Positions 1-12,933 of a DNA stretch of 64,000 bases are shown one piece after another. Source of the stretch: Gymnopus androsaceus JB14 (taxonomy: Eukaryota > Basidiomycota > Agaricomycetes > Agaricales > Omphalotaceae); contig ML769398.1 of NCBI GenBank assembly GCA_009733575.1, positions 389,932 to 453,931 on the forward strand, written 5' to 3'. The stretch's first letter is position 1. Every line of letters begins with the position of its first letter. Under the pieces are notes generated by a model that was not told the origin of the DNA, made no database searches, and saw only the letters and a program-made list of their open reading frames with translations. Made by a program: the position numbers and the translations under genes.

Positions 1-202
1 AAATCAACGAGAAGCCGTCCGTTCTGCAAGAATACGAGTCAGGAAAGGCTATCCCCAACCCTCAGATCCTTGGCAAGCTCGAGCGCGCTCTTGGCGTCAA
101 ACTGCGTGGTATGTTCCTATTCTCCTCATCCAATGTCTATCGCTCAATATCTTTCGGCTAGGTAACAACATTGGGGAAAAACTGGGGCCGAAGAAGTCAT
201 GA
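1..202 (+). CDS. MBF1: Multiprotein bridging factor 1, C-terminal end (partial)
   Basis: These are the last two exons of the small helix-turn-helix coactivator that bridges gene-specific activators to TBP. Reading from base 3, the first exon gives [20 protein letters not shown] and then a helix ending GVKLRG, the conserved MBF1 HTH C-terminus. A GT-AG intron at 109-161 splits a glycine codon. The last exon encodes [12 protein letters not shown], and the stop is at 200-202. The N-terminal part lies before the window. The gene converges on gamma-tubulin; the roughly 190 bases between them should hold both 3' UTRs. The family call is secure from motif order; the start cannot be seen. Confidence 0.92.
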   Translation, partial: NQREAVRSARIRVRKGYPQPSDPWQARARSWRQTAWYVPILLIQCLSLNIFRLGNNIGEKLGPKKS

Positions 203-393
203 ATGGTTGTACTTCTTCTGCCCATTCATGACTTTAATTCTGCATAGTGGAGGGTGTCTTTTCGCTGTGTTGTTGTACTAGATGGATATGTTTTACTACG
301 TACTTGGAAATTGCTTTATGTTTTGAAGCGCTGCGTCTGTTTTATTACCACAAAATGATGACATACAGCAACGATACATTGAATATTATACAG

Positions 394-2322
394 CTACAAA
401 AGTAGTGGAACGACAATTAGACGCATATGAGTATACAAAATATTACAACAAACCAACAAATCGTTCAAAGCTACTAGTCGTTCTCCTGGTGTACCCTGCA
501 AACGGACAAACAGTAAGAACCAAAAGTCTACAGAGCTCAGAAAAGCGACTCACGTATGATATGTAATCTGGGCTTTCGCAAGCCTTGTATTCATTGAGCA
601 GCTCCTCGCAAGTAGCCCTGCGATGTCTCGTTAGATGATCACGAATGCACTGACAAGCCACCACTCACCTAGCATCATCAAACTCCTCCAACCCGTTCTC
701 AAACATCTTTTCCTTTTTATACTGCTCCAAAAACGCATTCCTCCTCCTCAGACTTGTCAAACTGATCCTAACATCCGTTTGAAAGAGCTAGAGACGAGTT
801 CTAAATTCAGCTTGTTCTCATCATATCACAAACGCAATGTGCCAACGTACAGATGCGATACTGGTATGATTCGCAAGCATCAGACCGCTGACACGGTGAT
901 TTGTCGCAACATAGGGCGAACGTTTCGTTATCGCTACTTGCGGGGACGTTGGTCCCCAAGGAATGAAGTTGGCCAATTGTCTTTCGCGGATCCGAAGGAG
1001 AGATTGGTGGACCTGTATGGATGTAAACGGTTAAAACGGTTAAATGGGTCGCAACGGTCAACTTGCATCTGTTGGATCGACATCCCCTTGTATGATGTTC
1101 AGGATGGAGATATAGCAAGCGGTTTTGCTCGGTGTTGTGGAAACCATACGGTTTTTCGGCTGTAACAGCCGTCGCATCACATCCAGAACAGTTGTTCGTC
1201 GTATGGGTTTGGCCTTTGGAAACGGAGTGAGTAAACCGATGCCGGACGATAGTGCAGATCATGCATGACTTGCCTTGTCTATTTGATCGCTGGTGAAAGG
1301 CGTGTAGGATGTCATGAGGAAATGACATCGAGGAGTTGGGATTAGTGACGCGATGATTCCGACCAGGTCGTTGTTCATGTATCCTGGGTATCGAAGCGTT
1401 TGAGTACTGGCTGCCATGACTGTTGCGACCTACTAGAGTAAGCCCGACCATTCTGTCAGTGAATGGCTGCGTAGCTTACCAGTTGATTCGTTTGATCAAA
1501 CGTCGGTGTTTGCACATGCAATCGCTCAGACGATATTCGCGCTAACGCGCCATTATCCAGAACCACAACGGAATCAGCATGGTTTACCAAGCGCTTCAGA
1601 GTGAGAAGAGAGTTGTACGGTTGGACGACAACGTCTCCTTCCTTGCGCATTTGGAAACACACTATACGTTTGGATGAGTTTCTTTGGAAATCTATCGTTC
1701 AAGACGCTCCAAGACGAAGGATCCTAGTCCTGATCCAGTTCCACCTGCGATTGAATGGGCGAGCATGAAACCCTGGCAGAGATTGAGAGCAAGTTTTAAC
1801 CGAAACAGAGCCCTCGTACCTCCAGCGAATCGCTGCCTTCAGCCTCTCTATCAATCATCTCCATTATTTCCTCATATATTCGTTCTCCTGCAGCATACCC
1901 TTGAGCCCAGTTATTCCCAGCTCCTCCACCATCTTTTGACACAAAAATATTCTCCGGATTGTATAGATTCGCGTAGGGTGAAGTCAGTATGTTGTTAATA
2001 ACCTGGTTTGCGCGCTTTGAGGTAAAAAAAAACAACATGAAGAACCAAAGGCGCTTACACGGGGTTCAAGATCAACCAGAATCGCTCGAGGTATATAATG
2101 TTCATCGTCAGCTTGATAGAAGAACGCGTCTTTTCGGTCACCAGGTTCAGTCGCCCATTCTTCGAGGATGCCTTCCTTGCTGATTCCATGTTCAGCGCAG
2201 AGGCGTTGCCAATAAACAGAGCCCACTAGGAAAATATATCAGTAGATATTAGTGGGATTTATAGAGAGCGCACTTTGATTGCCACATTGTCCCAATTGGA
2301 CTGTAACGATCTCTCGAGGCAT
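394..2322 (-). CDS. Gamma-tubulin
   Basis: Microtubule-nucleating tubulin of the spindle pole body. The start ATG (2320-2322) gives [16 protein letters not shown]; after an intron come the family blocks [19 protein letters not shown] and [18 protein letters not shown]. Further exons give [46 protein letters not shown] and [12 protein letters not shown], all typical of gamma- rather than alpha- or beta-tubulin. Near 1340-1250 the reading [19 protein letters not shown] is again diagnostic. Many short introns break the gene. The last shared block is SPDYISY followed by an intron and GT; the following frame stays open to a TAG at 394-396, giving an odd hydrophobic tail. A frame ending at 474 would give a shorter tail, so the exact 3' end is uncertain. 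MBF1 is convergent; the Yme2 gene lies 160 bases upstream on the same strand. Confidence 0.9.
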
Positions 2323-2481
2323 AACGACGCGAAGGGAGAAGAGCAAGTCTTAGTTTATGTCACACGCACGGTCACCGTGTTCGTTACTGTCCGTCACGTA
2401 CATAAGAGAAGAGGGCGTGTATTCATACAGCTATCTACTTGTTACAGTATAAAGAAAGTCCCTGATACAGAAAAACAATGT

Positions 2482-5400
2482 TCACGAGAGTTTAGATAAA
2501 GTTTTCTTCAACTCGGCATTTTTCATCTCCAGACTCTCCAACTTTCTCTCAGATTCCATCATCTTCCTCAAAAGGTACTGAGACCGTTTCGACGATGCAT
2601 CTGAACGCCAGCTGGAAGAGTGTTGTTTCTGAATCTCTGCCAGTTTCAGGAGTTCGTCCTCACACGATCGAATGGTGGTTTCTAGGCTAGAGACTAGTCG
2701 AGTGTTGAATTCAATCTCCTGGGTCGCTCGGAATATGGGATCTACAATAAACGGTCAAATGCATGTATACACTATGAGCGGGCAATAGAGCTTACCATTG
2801 ACCAAACGTTCAAAGACCCATCGGTAGACCGGTTTCCCTGGTCGAATAATAGAAGGTCGACCTGAAATTAGTAGTTAAGGACACAATACATTTCTGAATA
2901 ACTCGAGACTCACCATCCTGCGTAGCTATTCGTGATCAACTCGGCATGTTCCATAGACCGCAATGCAAGCTCGTCGCCTTTGAATGGATAGTCAAGCAAT
3001 ACTTGATGGTATGGGACCTCAGACTTTTTCGATAGGAGATTGAGCAACGTCCAGGCCTGATCCCGGGTCCAGGGGAAGTTTTTCGCGTCTTCAGAATCAT
3101 CACCAAAGGCATTCTTTCTTAATTCTCCAACTCCGCGACTGATGATGTCTTCCACGGCTTCTTGAACGCCCATTCCTGAACGTACTTTGTTCACAAGCTG
3201 TAGCGGAGGGGCGGCATGTCAACAGTAGTATGTAGCCGATGAGGGGTTTGACTCACACTCTCGAGATCGACTGAGCGTCCACCTAATCGTTGGACGTAGG
3301 CTTTCTCAGAATGAGAAAGAGTCACATTGGCATCAGCATCATGCAGCTTCTCTTGCACGAACGCGAGAGCACTGCTCTCATCCGCGTCGTACAAGGCCAC
3401 AAAGTTGAGTGGTTTCGATTGAAGAGCTAGAGAAAAAGGTTAGTTTAATCGCCGGACATGCTTTTGTGTTCCTACCTTTGGCGAGTCTCTTGGAATTTTC
3501 CCTGTTATCACTAACAACGATGACATGGGCAATCTATGATCTCCAGTTAGTCACTGTCTCCGCAAGGCCGAAACCATATTACCTGGTTTTCAGCTAATTT
3601 GGCAACCCATTGGGCAAGACCGTTGAGCAGATCCTCTCGGTTCGAACCTGCCTTTCCAGCAAAATTCCGAATTACAACTATAGGCAAAGCCTCCACCGCC
3701 TGAATATCAGACGCGTCTGAGCTTTCTTTTTTCTTTCCGGCTTCCACAGAACAGGGTGTGTTCTGCTTGCTTTGATCTCCCGAAGCAACGTCCATCTTTT
3801 CGTTACGCGACTCCCCAGACTGTGCCGCATCTTTACGACCATCTGCTTCGCTCTTTTTACCTTCACGCTGAACTTGTTTTTGATAGTCCTTTTGTTGCCT
3901 TTCGCCAACGTTTCGAAGAGCAACAGCTACAGTGTCAAGGATTTGTTGTAGTTGTTCGTCGACGGAGCTGCTCAATCCGGCTGAAATTTAGAATAATCAG
4001 ATCTCCAAAGTGGACTATCCTCTAAAAAAGTTATGAACCTTTTTGACCAATCAAGCCAACACTTGCAAGATCTATGAGGTTACTCATGCTGTTCATGAAG
4101 GAGAAGACAGGCCAATATCCCGTTTGTTTTGCGAGGCCGGCCACCAACTGCGCATCGGATGATGCCTTCGAAAGGTTGCGGCAGTCGATTGTGATGGTCT
4201 TTCTGTGGGGCCCAATGTTAACCATGAACCTTAGCAACTACAGCTCGAGCTCACCTTCCGGAGTCTTTGAGAGTCGATGCTATCATCGTGGTTTTGCCGC
4301 TACCCTGTTACATTTTGTCAATAGGTGCTCCAGAAACATTTAGAGGCTTACCTGAGGCCCATGGACGAACGTCACTGTAGAAGGTAGGTCGGATAGATAC
4401 GCTTGAAGAGCCCGTTCCGCGTCTTCCCTCTCTTTCCATATTTGCCTGTTAGCTGGATGAGATTCGGATTTCGAGTAGATTCTCTCCACAGTATTAGCAC
4501 GGAGCCATTTGTAGATTTTGAATGCTATATTGAGAGAATCAATATCAGGGAATGTACAAGCAGGTGGTGGATCCTACCCTTAAGGTCGAACCAATCTAAC
4601 AATTTCGCTTCTACCATAAGGACACGGACGGGGTCAAATATCTATACCGCAACGGTCAGTTCAAGTTTGTGAAAGCAGGAGCATCTCACCGTATAAGTCA
4701 AAGTACCAAGCAGGAAAAACAGGATAGGAAGGAAGATCTTGGGATGATTGGTTATCCAATCTCGAATAACATGACCGTCAATCGGATAAGCATATGAGAT
4801 ACGTAGACGAGTGGTTTCTCCCTTGGACGTTGGCACTGCTAGGCCGTAAACGACATTGCGAGCTACCGTAGCAGACTTTATACTACTAAAGTAAACCATT
4901 GCAAAACGCTGCGTGCCAGCAGGTACCGGACTGGGAAACCAGAGCTCTTCAATACGCCCGTAAGGCTATATGGCATGTTAATATTCAAAAACTGGATTGA
5001 AATACAGGAAGGTACCCGTAATAGTCGATACAGAGCCTCTTCTGGCACGTCGGGTCCTTCAAAGGACACTTTGAGGAGTGAAGATGCGTACCGACTTGCT
5101 ATATCCTGTGCATAGTGTTAAAAAAGCAAAATAGAAGACGATTATGACACGCACCTCTGTATACGAATTTCCTTTGATTAACCATACGTTCGGCTTCTGA
5201 ATTCCCAACCAAGTAGCTATCCCACCGTTATCCACCGCTTGCTTCCTCAAGCTTTCTTCAATGTTCTTCAAGGCGATCTCCTCCGAGTCTGGAGATTGGT
5301 ACTTGAACTGAACAAACACCTTTAAGAGTTTCAGTCATCTGCAACTAATTCAGCATTATTCTTCATACTCCACCATCCTTGGGATGTGCATCCACAGAGA

Positions 5401-5764
5401 GAATTCTCAAATTGTGCATTTTGACGGTCTCGAAACGTTTTCTAAGGCTCGCCAGAATTGTTTCTTGCCGGGGTTGCACCAAGTAACGGCGGGGGCTATC
5501 GAAATACTGATTAGAGCAGGTATAAAAAATGACAAGTGCCTTTACTCGAGTCTGGCGCGCAGAACCGGAAAAATGGAATCTACGAAGACAGATCCTTCAC
5601 GGTCTTGAACCTTGAAACAAAGTATAGAAGTTGCACAAGACAGGAGCTTTCGAGCTCACCTCGGCATTTTCTTTGGCGCCGACACTGAGGAATTTTCTGT
5701 AGTTTAGAGGCAGTCTGACATTATAGCGAGGAAAACTGGCGAAACCAACAGCTCGCCGAAACAT
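2482..5764 (-). CDS. YME2: Mitochondrial escape protein 2 / RNA12-domain protein (Yme2 family)
   Basis: Inner-membrane mitochondrial protein of the Yme2/RNA12 family, linked to mtDNA maintenance and nucleoid structure in yeast. The ATG at 5762-5764 starts MFRRAVGFASFPRYNVRL, an Arg-rich sequence fitting a mitochondrial presequence. The next exon reads REGSVFVDSIFPVRRARLE, the family's post-presequence block. An RRM-like stretch follows, then a P-loop split by an intron (TFVHGPQ | GSGKTTMIAS, about 4370-4255), a Lys/Glu-rich linker, an AAA-like core (LPIVVIRNFAGKAG; LNFVALYDADESSALAF) and a C-terminal coiled coil ending at TGA 2482-2484. Many introns. An upstream in-frame TTG exists but the ATG fits the presequence better. 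A decayed copy of its 5' end lies near 22.1 kb. Confidence 0.85.
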
Positions 5765-6619
5765 AAATGAGGTTCCAATGAGGTTCGGAAACAAGTTAGA
5801 TTTTAGCGCCCGAGCGCGTCATCGCATCAAGCACTCATTCATCGTGCAGACTAGTGCAGCACTTTAGTTTAGTCAAGAACCTCTGGACGTTCAACTACGC
5901 GATCACACCTAGCGTCGCTGAATCAACTCCGAAACTACCTATTCAACTCTCCCCCGTGGACGGCTGCAGACCCAATGTTCTTAATTTCACCGACCATTTT
6001 CAGCCTCAAAACAACACATATTACTGTCCAAAAACCCTCCGAACGTACACAAAATAGGCTCACAGGGCTTTATTGAAATGCAATACACTCTGGGAGGTAG
6101 CCTGCATCCACCCCTCTCCTCGATAATAAATCGCCTACATGTTTGAGCCAGGTCAGGGTGCCACCATCGCTTCTACGGCGGCATCTAACTCTACTTCTAG
6201 TTTACTAAGGGGTAGCTCGAGATTAAGATTGTGTGCGTGTCAGCAGGTTAGGTTCGGGATTGTGGTCATAGTGTCGCTGTCGACTCATGTCGCTTTTACC
6301 CATCCTTCCGCTCTGTATTACGCTCACATCCACTTGGTCATCACCACCTCACTTTCATTGTCAATATTTTTCGTGTATGCTTACGCTTCAGTTGTTTTAT
6401 TTGCTTTATAATCTTACTAGGTTTATCAAGCCGTTTTATCCGACCTCGTGAATCAATGCGCCCAAACTCCGAATCCTTATTTCTCGGTTCCTGATATGTA
6501 CTACTTCAATTAGTTGAGGGTCAAGATTATACTCCCATGAACTCAAGCGAGTGCCTCTAGTGGACTCATTCTAGTACCTTCAACTTGCCTCCTTCATTTC
6601 AGCATCCTTACAAGCGTCT
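5765..6619. other. Intergenic region without a supported gene
   Basis: The stretch separates Yme2 (transcribed leftward) from the acyltransferase (transcribed rightward), so it should contain both promoters. Short open frames at 5854-6057 and 6139-6411 have no recognisable motif and Ser/Leu-biased composition. The sequence just before the Yme2 ATG (GCGCCCGAGCG near 5808) recurs upstream of TIM17. Confidence 0.4.
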
Positions 6620-8244
6620 ATGATCGTACCAGTCGAGCTAGATTTTAAGAGCATCATTTCGGGTTCACCACAGAAAGTTGTAGAGATTCCCAACCATGAC
6701 CTCTGGATGACTTTTGTGAGAGCTTTCCCCTTGATTATCGGTTTAATCCTGACCTTCCTAAAGATAAGGAACGTACACGACATTCCGGAAGCTCTAAACC
6801 TCGACAGGTTCAAGCTGGCATTATCAAAGGCATTGGCAGTCTATCGACATGCTTGCGGTCGCTTGTCGAAGGACATTAATGGAGATGGAATGCTTCTCTG
6901 GAAGGTCAGCGCTCGTACCAATGACAGGCTGTTCGACCAACTTATGAGCAATTAGATACTCCTCACCGACTCGCCGATACTAGTGGAAATCGTCAACCTG
7001 GACCATCTTCCCTATTTCACGGACTCTGTAATCAAAGATAATCTCTTGACATTCCTTCCTGACGTGAATAATACTGTTAACGCCGACGATCCCCTGTTTG
7101 CCCTCAAACTTCACATATCAACACAGAGAACAATCATTGGGGTAGCCTGGCACCATACACTGGGTATTGCTTATTTATACTTAAAGGCTCTGTAGATTAA
7201 TGCCTTCCTAGGTGACGCGGCTACTCTTCAGCGCTTCATGATTACACTTTCGGGGTACTACCAAAACTATGGTCCAGATCACAGTTTACTACCATCCTTC
7301 CACAAACATCGCTTCCCAAACCCTTCTCCAACGGATATACCCAAATGGCTTTCTCACATGTCGCACCTTGCACACACGTATCCTGCATCTGAAATCGGTG
7401 CCAAGTATACCGAGGCGAATGGAGTGCTTCATCCTATTCGAGCGATTGTCCGACGGTCTGATGCGGAAGTTTTGCGTCGAAAGGTGCAAGCTATGCAAGA
7501 TCCGAACTCCCAGCTCAAGATTTCTATCCACGACTGTCTTGCAGCCAGCTTCATAACCGCTATAAACAGTATACAGGCAAATGCCATCCAAAGGTTCCTC
7601 AACGTTGCTGGCGTACGCATTTCTATATTCCCAATAAGCGAAAATTCACTTTGTCCTGCAGTTCAGGCAAATCAAAGCTGAATGGAACGAACCGAACGTT
7701 GCAGGAAACTCAATTTACATGGTGAATATACACTTACTCGTTGGTTAACTTGAACTCGAAATTTCCCTCATGCATAGATCTCCACCGAATTTGACCCGGA
7801 TCACCTTCGAGATCTTGGCTATATATCTGCCAAGATACGAGAAGCACTCGTAGCAGCTCGTAGACCTGAATTCATTGCGAGCTACATTTCCGTTGCAGGG
7901 CACCTAATGATGCTCGCCGCTGACAAGAAGGAACAATTTTTCTTTGGTTCTGATCCTACTAAGTTCTCGATGAACTCCACCGTGATGTATGTGTTACGAT
8001 TTTCGCACAGGCAGCCGTTCTTATTTTTCCTTGCAGGCTCGATTGGCAAGCGGTCAACTTTGGATCTCCTTCTGCGCGATTTTTCACTTCTGGAATTGGA
8101 CGGTTCTATCTAAGAGTATACCCTGCTAACCCTACTTCGGATCTTGGTAAGGGTGAGGCTTTGGACGTTACTTTTGGAGCTCCTGCGAGTATGCGACAAG
8201 GAATAATTGAATACCTGGGCCCCGAATTTTTGGTTGTAGAATAG
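6620..8244 (+). CDS. BAHD/transferase-family acyltransferase
   Basis: Likely a CoA-dependent O- or N-acyltransferase of the fungal transferase (trichothecene 3-O-acetyltransferase-like/BAHD) family. The first exon starts MIVPVELDFKS. An intron beginning GTCAGC after TGG AAG removes an in-frame stop and joins to ILLTDSPILVEIVN. The catalytic HxxxD motif is seen as WHHTLGDA, split by an intron whose acceptor is just before GTGACGCGG (about 7212). Later exons give NEPNVAGNSIYM, the usual pre-C-terminal block. The second signature, normally DFGWG, is degenerate here: DWQAVNFGSPSARFF. The stop is at 8242-8244 after GPEFLVVE. All splice junctions keep frame, so it looks intact. The acceptor cannot be named, and there is no terpene or polyketide cluster around it. 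Confidence 0.82.
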
Positions 8245-8330
8245 TATAATATTGCTTTGATGTCAAATCAGGATGATATTATGAACTAGCGCGTGCGCCC
8301 TTCAGCGCTTATTCTCTCTTCTCTGCCTCG

Positions 8331-11269
8331 ATGTCGTTGTTGAAGGAACTTGTAGATGCCTGGCTACGTACTGATCAGGCAAGCTCTAGCTCTCATCTAT
8401 TGTCTATACTTTTGCGATAATGTCGTGCTCAGAATGAGGCGACCCGATCTGAGATACAGACGCTCTGGGAAAAGGGCGACACAAAAGAATTAGAGCGACG
8501 AATGAGGTTCGGACGAAATGTTTTTGGAGCCATGTGTCTTGACGTTCTTGTATTAGACCGCGAATCGAGTTCGGCACTGCAGGTGTGCATATTTTGCTCG
8601 CTGCTCCTCAATTCTGGCTCACACTATGTCCTCGCTAGGTCTCCGAGGGAAGATGGAAGCTGGATGGACCCGCTATGAACGGTTAGAATATGTGGATGTC
8701 CCTTCCTCCAGATCTAACGGGAAACACAGACTTGATCATAATCCAGGCGTCCCAGGTGCTTCTAAGTCTAAGCAGTGTATTATATGATTGTGCAGGCCGC
8801 TGAACATTAACAGGGTCTTTGTCAATATGTTCTCAGTCAAGTCAAGGACGCGTCATCCAGAGGAATTGTCATTGGGCACGATCATAGGTACAATTCCGAA
8901 AGATGGGCTCAGCTTACTGCTGCTGTATTTCTCGAACATGGAGTAAAAGTCTATCTTTATCGAGGACTTGTTCATACGCCTTTGTATGTCTATTAGCCAG
9001 GCGATAGGATGCTCGGGTGACCAGCTCTTGTTTGGCAGGGTACCATTCGGTGTTCAAAGATTAAACGCAGCTTGTGGAGTGATGATTACAGGTGAGTAAT
9101 AATATGCCAACATCTTGCTAGCCCTTACTGGATTCTTTGCACTCAGCTAGCCACAATCCCAAGGTAATTGCCAACGATTTTCTATCAAGGCGCTACTAAA
9201 GCTTGGTTTCAAGAACGACAATGGTTACAAAGTGAGCATCCACCTGATGCTATCACCCTCCGACAACTTAGCAGCATTCTTCACAGGTCTACTGGGAGAA
9301 TGCGGTCCAGGTTTGATTTTCGTATTTGTCTCTTGATCCCTATGTGTATGCCTCAACAGATTATTGCTCCTCACGACAAAGGCATCTCAGACGCGATCAA
9401 ATCCAATCTTAACCCCAAGACATGGTCTGTGGATCAAGTGCAATCCTCTCCCAATTGTTTGGATGTGACAGAAGACATAAAGAAGTTGTATTTTTCTGCG
9501 ATAGAACAGCTCAAACTTCCACAGTCCGTATGCCTCGTCGTTTAACTCGTACATTGATAACCGATTTTTAGGTACGCACCATCGGCTCAACCAATTGTGT
9601 TTGTGAACACGTCGATGCATGGCGTTAGCCATCCCTTTGTGACGAAAGCCCTTGGATCATACGGGATCACAGTGAATCCAGTGAAGGAACAAATGCTTCC
9701 TGATCCAGACTTTCCAACGGTTCCGTTCCCAAATCCTGAAGAAAAAGGTATATACTATCTTCATGCCTTTTACTGTGATCAGTGTTTAACACCTTATACT
9801 AGGAGCGCTGGTGCGTGACTATTGTACGGAATCGAAATTTGGGGAGTTAATTGTTCCTCAGGATTTGGCTATTGAAATGGCTAAGAATTGTAAAGCAAAC
9901 TACGTGCTAGCTCAAGACCCCGACTCCGATCGATTTTCGGCTTGCGAACTGCAGTGCGCAATACTCTATCCGCTGTTGATAGTTTTCCTAACCCATACAT
10001 TCAAGCTCTACAGGTGTGACCACATTCACCGGTGATCAACTTGGCACTATATTTGCTGCCCAAGCCTTTGAAATCTATCGAGATTCCGGAAAACCGTTGT
10101 CGAAACTAGCGATTATAGCGTCGACAGTGAGCTCCAAAATGGTAGAAGCTATGGCTGCAAAGGAAGGATTTAAGTTTGTGGAATGTCTTACCGGTGAGTT
10201 ATACTGTATAGTATGTGCCTTTGATTTTCTAAGCGTGTTCTATAGGTTTTAAATATATAGGGAACACTGCGTTAGATATTGTGGAAAAAGGTTATGAGGT
10301 ACCTTTTGGTTACGAAGAAGCTATTGGATTCATGTTTGGGGAAGTTAGAGGTATAGTCCTAGTCGTTGCTGATTCTGCGCACTCACTGATTGTATCGATC
10401 CCATAGATAAAGACGGAGTTGCAGCTTCTGTCAGTCCGAATTTATTGCATTTCCCTTGGTGTTCGACTTGACCAATAAATTCAAGGTAATGTTTGCACAA
10501 CTCGCCGAAACTCTCCACGGTCAAGGAAGAACCGTCAATTCGTATCTCGAAGATCTTTACAAACGGTACTCTCGCTCGTGTTTTCGTCAATCATTCTAAC
10601 TTGCTCTCATCTTTCCCTGTCTAGTTACGGTTATTTCAAGGTGTGAAACATCGAAAATATACTAAGCAAAGTATTGCTCATATTACACAGACAAGCAATA
10701 GCTATTTCATTTGCAATGACCCACAGATTGTCGATACAATCTTCTTTAGACTTCGAAATTATGTGGGTGCCAAGTTGTTACACTGGCGCGGTTGTTCTGA
10801 GCCTTTATCTAGCATGACCAAAAGTCTGGTCCAGGACCGAATTATCCTCAATCTATCGCAGGCTTGGAAATCACTGGTGTGGTAGATCTCACTACAGGTT
10901 ATGATAGCTCCAACCCGCCATCCTATGAGCCTTCATTGCCCTTATCCTCTGGCCATATGATTCAATTCCGCGGAGAGCAAAAGTTTGACGGGACGAAGAT
11001 CGTCCTTACTATAAGGTTGCCTTAATTTTTTTTAAATCTCAGCTACGCGGTGATCTGACTGTTAGAATAGAACCAGCGGGACTGAGCCAAAGGTGCGCCA
11101 TATAATCTAGCAGGATCTTATAAGCTTATAGTCTTCAACGCAGATTAAATACTATTTAGAAGGCAGCGGAAAAGATAGCAAAGTTGTCTCTGAACTGTTA
11201 CCCCGCGTTGTTTCGGAATTGGGAAGTGATTGGATGCAGGCTCTAGTGTATGATTTGGGGCATCCTTAG
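8331..11269 (+). CDS. Phosphoglucomutase-2 / phosphopentomutase (PGM2/Pgm3 type)
   Basis: Alpha-D-phosphohexomutase family enzyme interconverting sugar 1- and 5/6-phosphates, cytosolic. Exon 1 gives MSLLKELVDAWLRTDQ; intron 8379-8432 starts with GC rather than GT, and exon 2 continues NEATRSEIQTLW, the PGM2-type N-terminus. Ordered family motifs follow: RMRFGTAGLRGKMEAGW, the active-site loop TASHNPK (split by an intron near 9090-9150), the metal loop DPDSDR (about 9920), TFTGDQLG (about 10022), the sugar-binding GFKYIGN and GYEEAIGFMFG (about 10300), then a C-terminal phosphate-binding domain ending YDLGHP and TAG 11267-11269. About a dozen introns. The acyltransferase ends 86 bases upstream on the same strand. 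PGM2-type members prefer pentose phosphates; that preference is inferred from the subfamily. Confidence 0.88.
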
Positions 11270-11509
11270 CGTGCATATATGTACATACATAGCAATAACT
11301 ATGTATTGACTCTTCTGTATATCGTCGGTTCATCGGAGCTGACTCGCTCGATTGAATTAATTAATTTTTGTAGGAGGGGTGGTAAAATTGAGGGTTGAAA
11401 TTTTTATCAATTATCGCTGATGCGCACGCCTGCGCATCACTTCCTTCCTCTTTCTCGTGCGTCAAGTAATCGGCAGGTAACCTTTTGTTTTCGTACACAA
11501 GATTCCCCA

Positions 11510-12933
11510 ATGGTGCTTGGCTTCTTTGAAAGCCCAGAAACATCATGGGACGCGTCTGATATTCCAATTTAACAGGTACTTACCTGCTCAAATTTTGTTA
11601 TTATAGCCCGAACCCTTACACAGATACTTTATAGGTCGAGTAGCGATTGTAACTGGAGGTAATACAGGTATAGGCCTAGTGACTGTGCGAGGTTGGTGTC
11701 TTTTACAAGTACTTTGATGCTTAGTTCTTTGGCGAATGCTAACACTTGCCTTCTCCTCCTTCCGTTCATTCACGACCTCTCAGAACTAGCAAGACACGGT
11801 GCCAAAGTCTAGTAGGCTCTTAACTCTCTTCAAATTTACGGACTAACACTGGTCTCCTATCTAGCATGTTTTCGCGTAGCGAATCCCGAGCTACTGCTGC
11901 CATGGACCGAAATCCACAAGGAAATACCTGAGGCCAACATAATTTTCATCAAGTTTGACTTGCAGAGTTTGAAGTCTGTAAAGGAAGCCGCAGAATCATT
12001 CTTAGCAAAGGAAAAGCGAATTGATATACTGAATCAACAATGCTGCGATTGTGCGTTGCTGAAATAATGTAAATGTAAATGATTTTGTCTTCACCGTTGA
12101 ATGCAGATGGCAGTTCCTTATCAACTCAGCGAAGACGGAGTGGAGGTGCAAGCTTGCAACGGCACTGGTTAGTGATCTCGTGTGCTCGTCGGACTAGAAG
12201 AGCTGACCTGCACATAGGTCATGCCGCCTTGACTTTTCCCCTGCTTCCATTGTTGAAGCAAACCGCCGCTGAGTCCAACTCTCACGTCCGCATTGTCAAC
12301 ATAGCGAGTACGGGCGCAAAGTTCGCGTATCAGCCCGATTTTACGAGTTTGGAAACCTTGAATAGGCCGTACTGGACCACTTGGTTTCGTTACGCGAATT
12401 CGAAACTAGTAAATATATTGTTCACCAACGAGCTACAAAAGCGCCTCGATGGAACAGGAATATACTGCCTCTCCGTTCACCCAGGGGTACGGTAACGTTT
12501 ATGTTTTGATTATACCACTACTAACGCATACGATGTGTGCAGGTAATTTCCACTGACCTTTGGCTGGGTTTGAACATTTATCTATGCTTACTTCGCAAGT
12601 AGCTAATTTTTGTGAACTCTAGGAATGAATCAATCGTGGCCCTGGCTTCTCCCGTTGGGAGCCATACGTCGACAAGTTATGATTACACCTTATCAGGGCG
12701 CTTTGACTCAACTTTACGCTGCGACTTCTCTAGAAGTTGAGGAAAAGGATCTCAGGTATGTCTAAAATCCGTATTTTCTATCATTCAACGATGACACAAC
12801 TCTTTGTAGAGCTGCCTACCTTGTCCCATATGGGAAGGTGGGGAAGAAGCCATCTCTTGCAGAGGACAAGGATGGAAAGCTCGGAGGAGCCTTCATGGAT
12901 CTCTGCGAGAAACTTATTGCCGAGAACTTATGA
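11510..12933 (+). pseudogene. Short-chain dehydrogenase/reductase, frameshifted
   Basis: Relic (or badly sequenced copy) of a classical NAD(P)-binding SDR of the retinol-dehydrogenase-like type. It starts MVLGFFESPETSWDASDIP, then needs a shift of one base to read NLTGRVAIVTGGNTGIG, the Rossmann TGxxxGIG motif. After KVYMFSRSESRATAAMDR an extra A shifts frame into IHKEIPEANIIFIKFDLQSL. A second extra A separates IDIL from INNAA. The usual NHLG motif is altered (QACNGTGHAAL), while the catalytic YANSK and the block VRIVNIASTGAKF remain. The C-terminus reads GGAFMDLCEKLIAENL with TGA at 12931-12933. Three single-base lesions at short A runs plus the lost motif argue for a pseudogene. Confidence 0.72.

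Noticed and set aside
635..1165. Plus-strand 176-codon frame
   Set aside because: It lies opposite gamma-tubulin exons and introns and has no recognised motif.
807..1451. Minus-strand 214-codon frame within gamma-tubulin
   Set aside because: The true tubulin reading ([19 protein letters not shown]) is in another frame here; this one reads through introns.
5764..5794. Longer N-terminus for Yme2 starting at 5794
   Set aside because: The codon there is TTG; the ATG at 5764 gives a normal presequence.
6139..6411. Plus-strand 90-codon hydrophobic frame
   Set aside because: T-rich promoter-like sequence without linking exons; no convincing signal or family.
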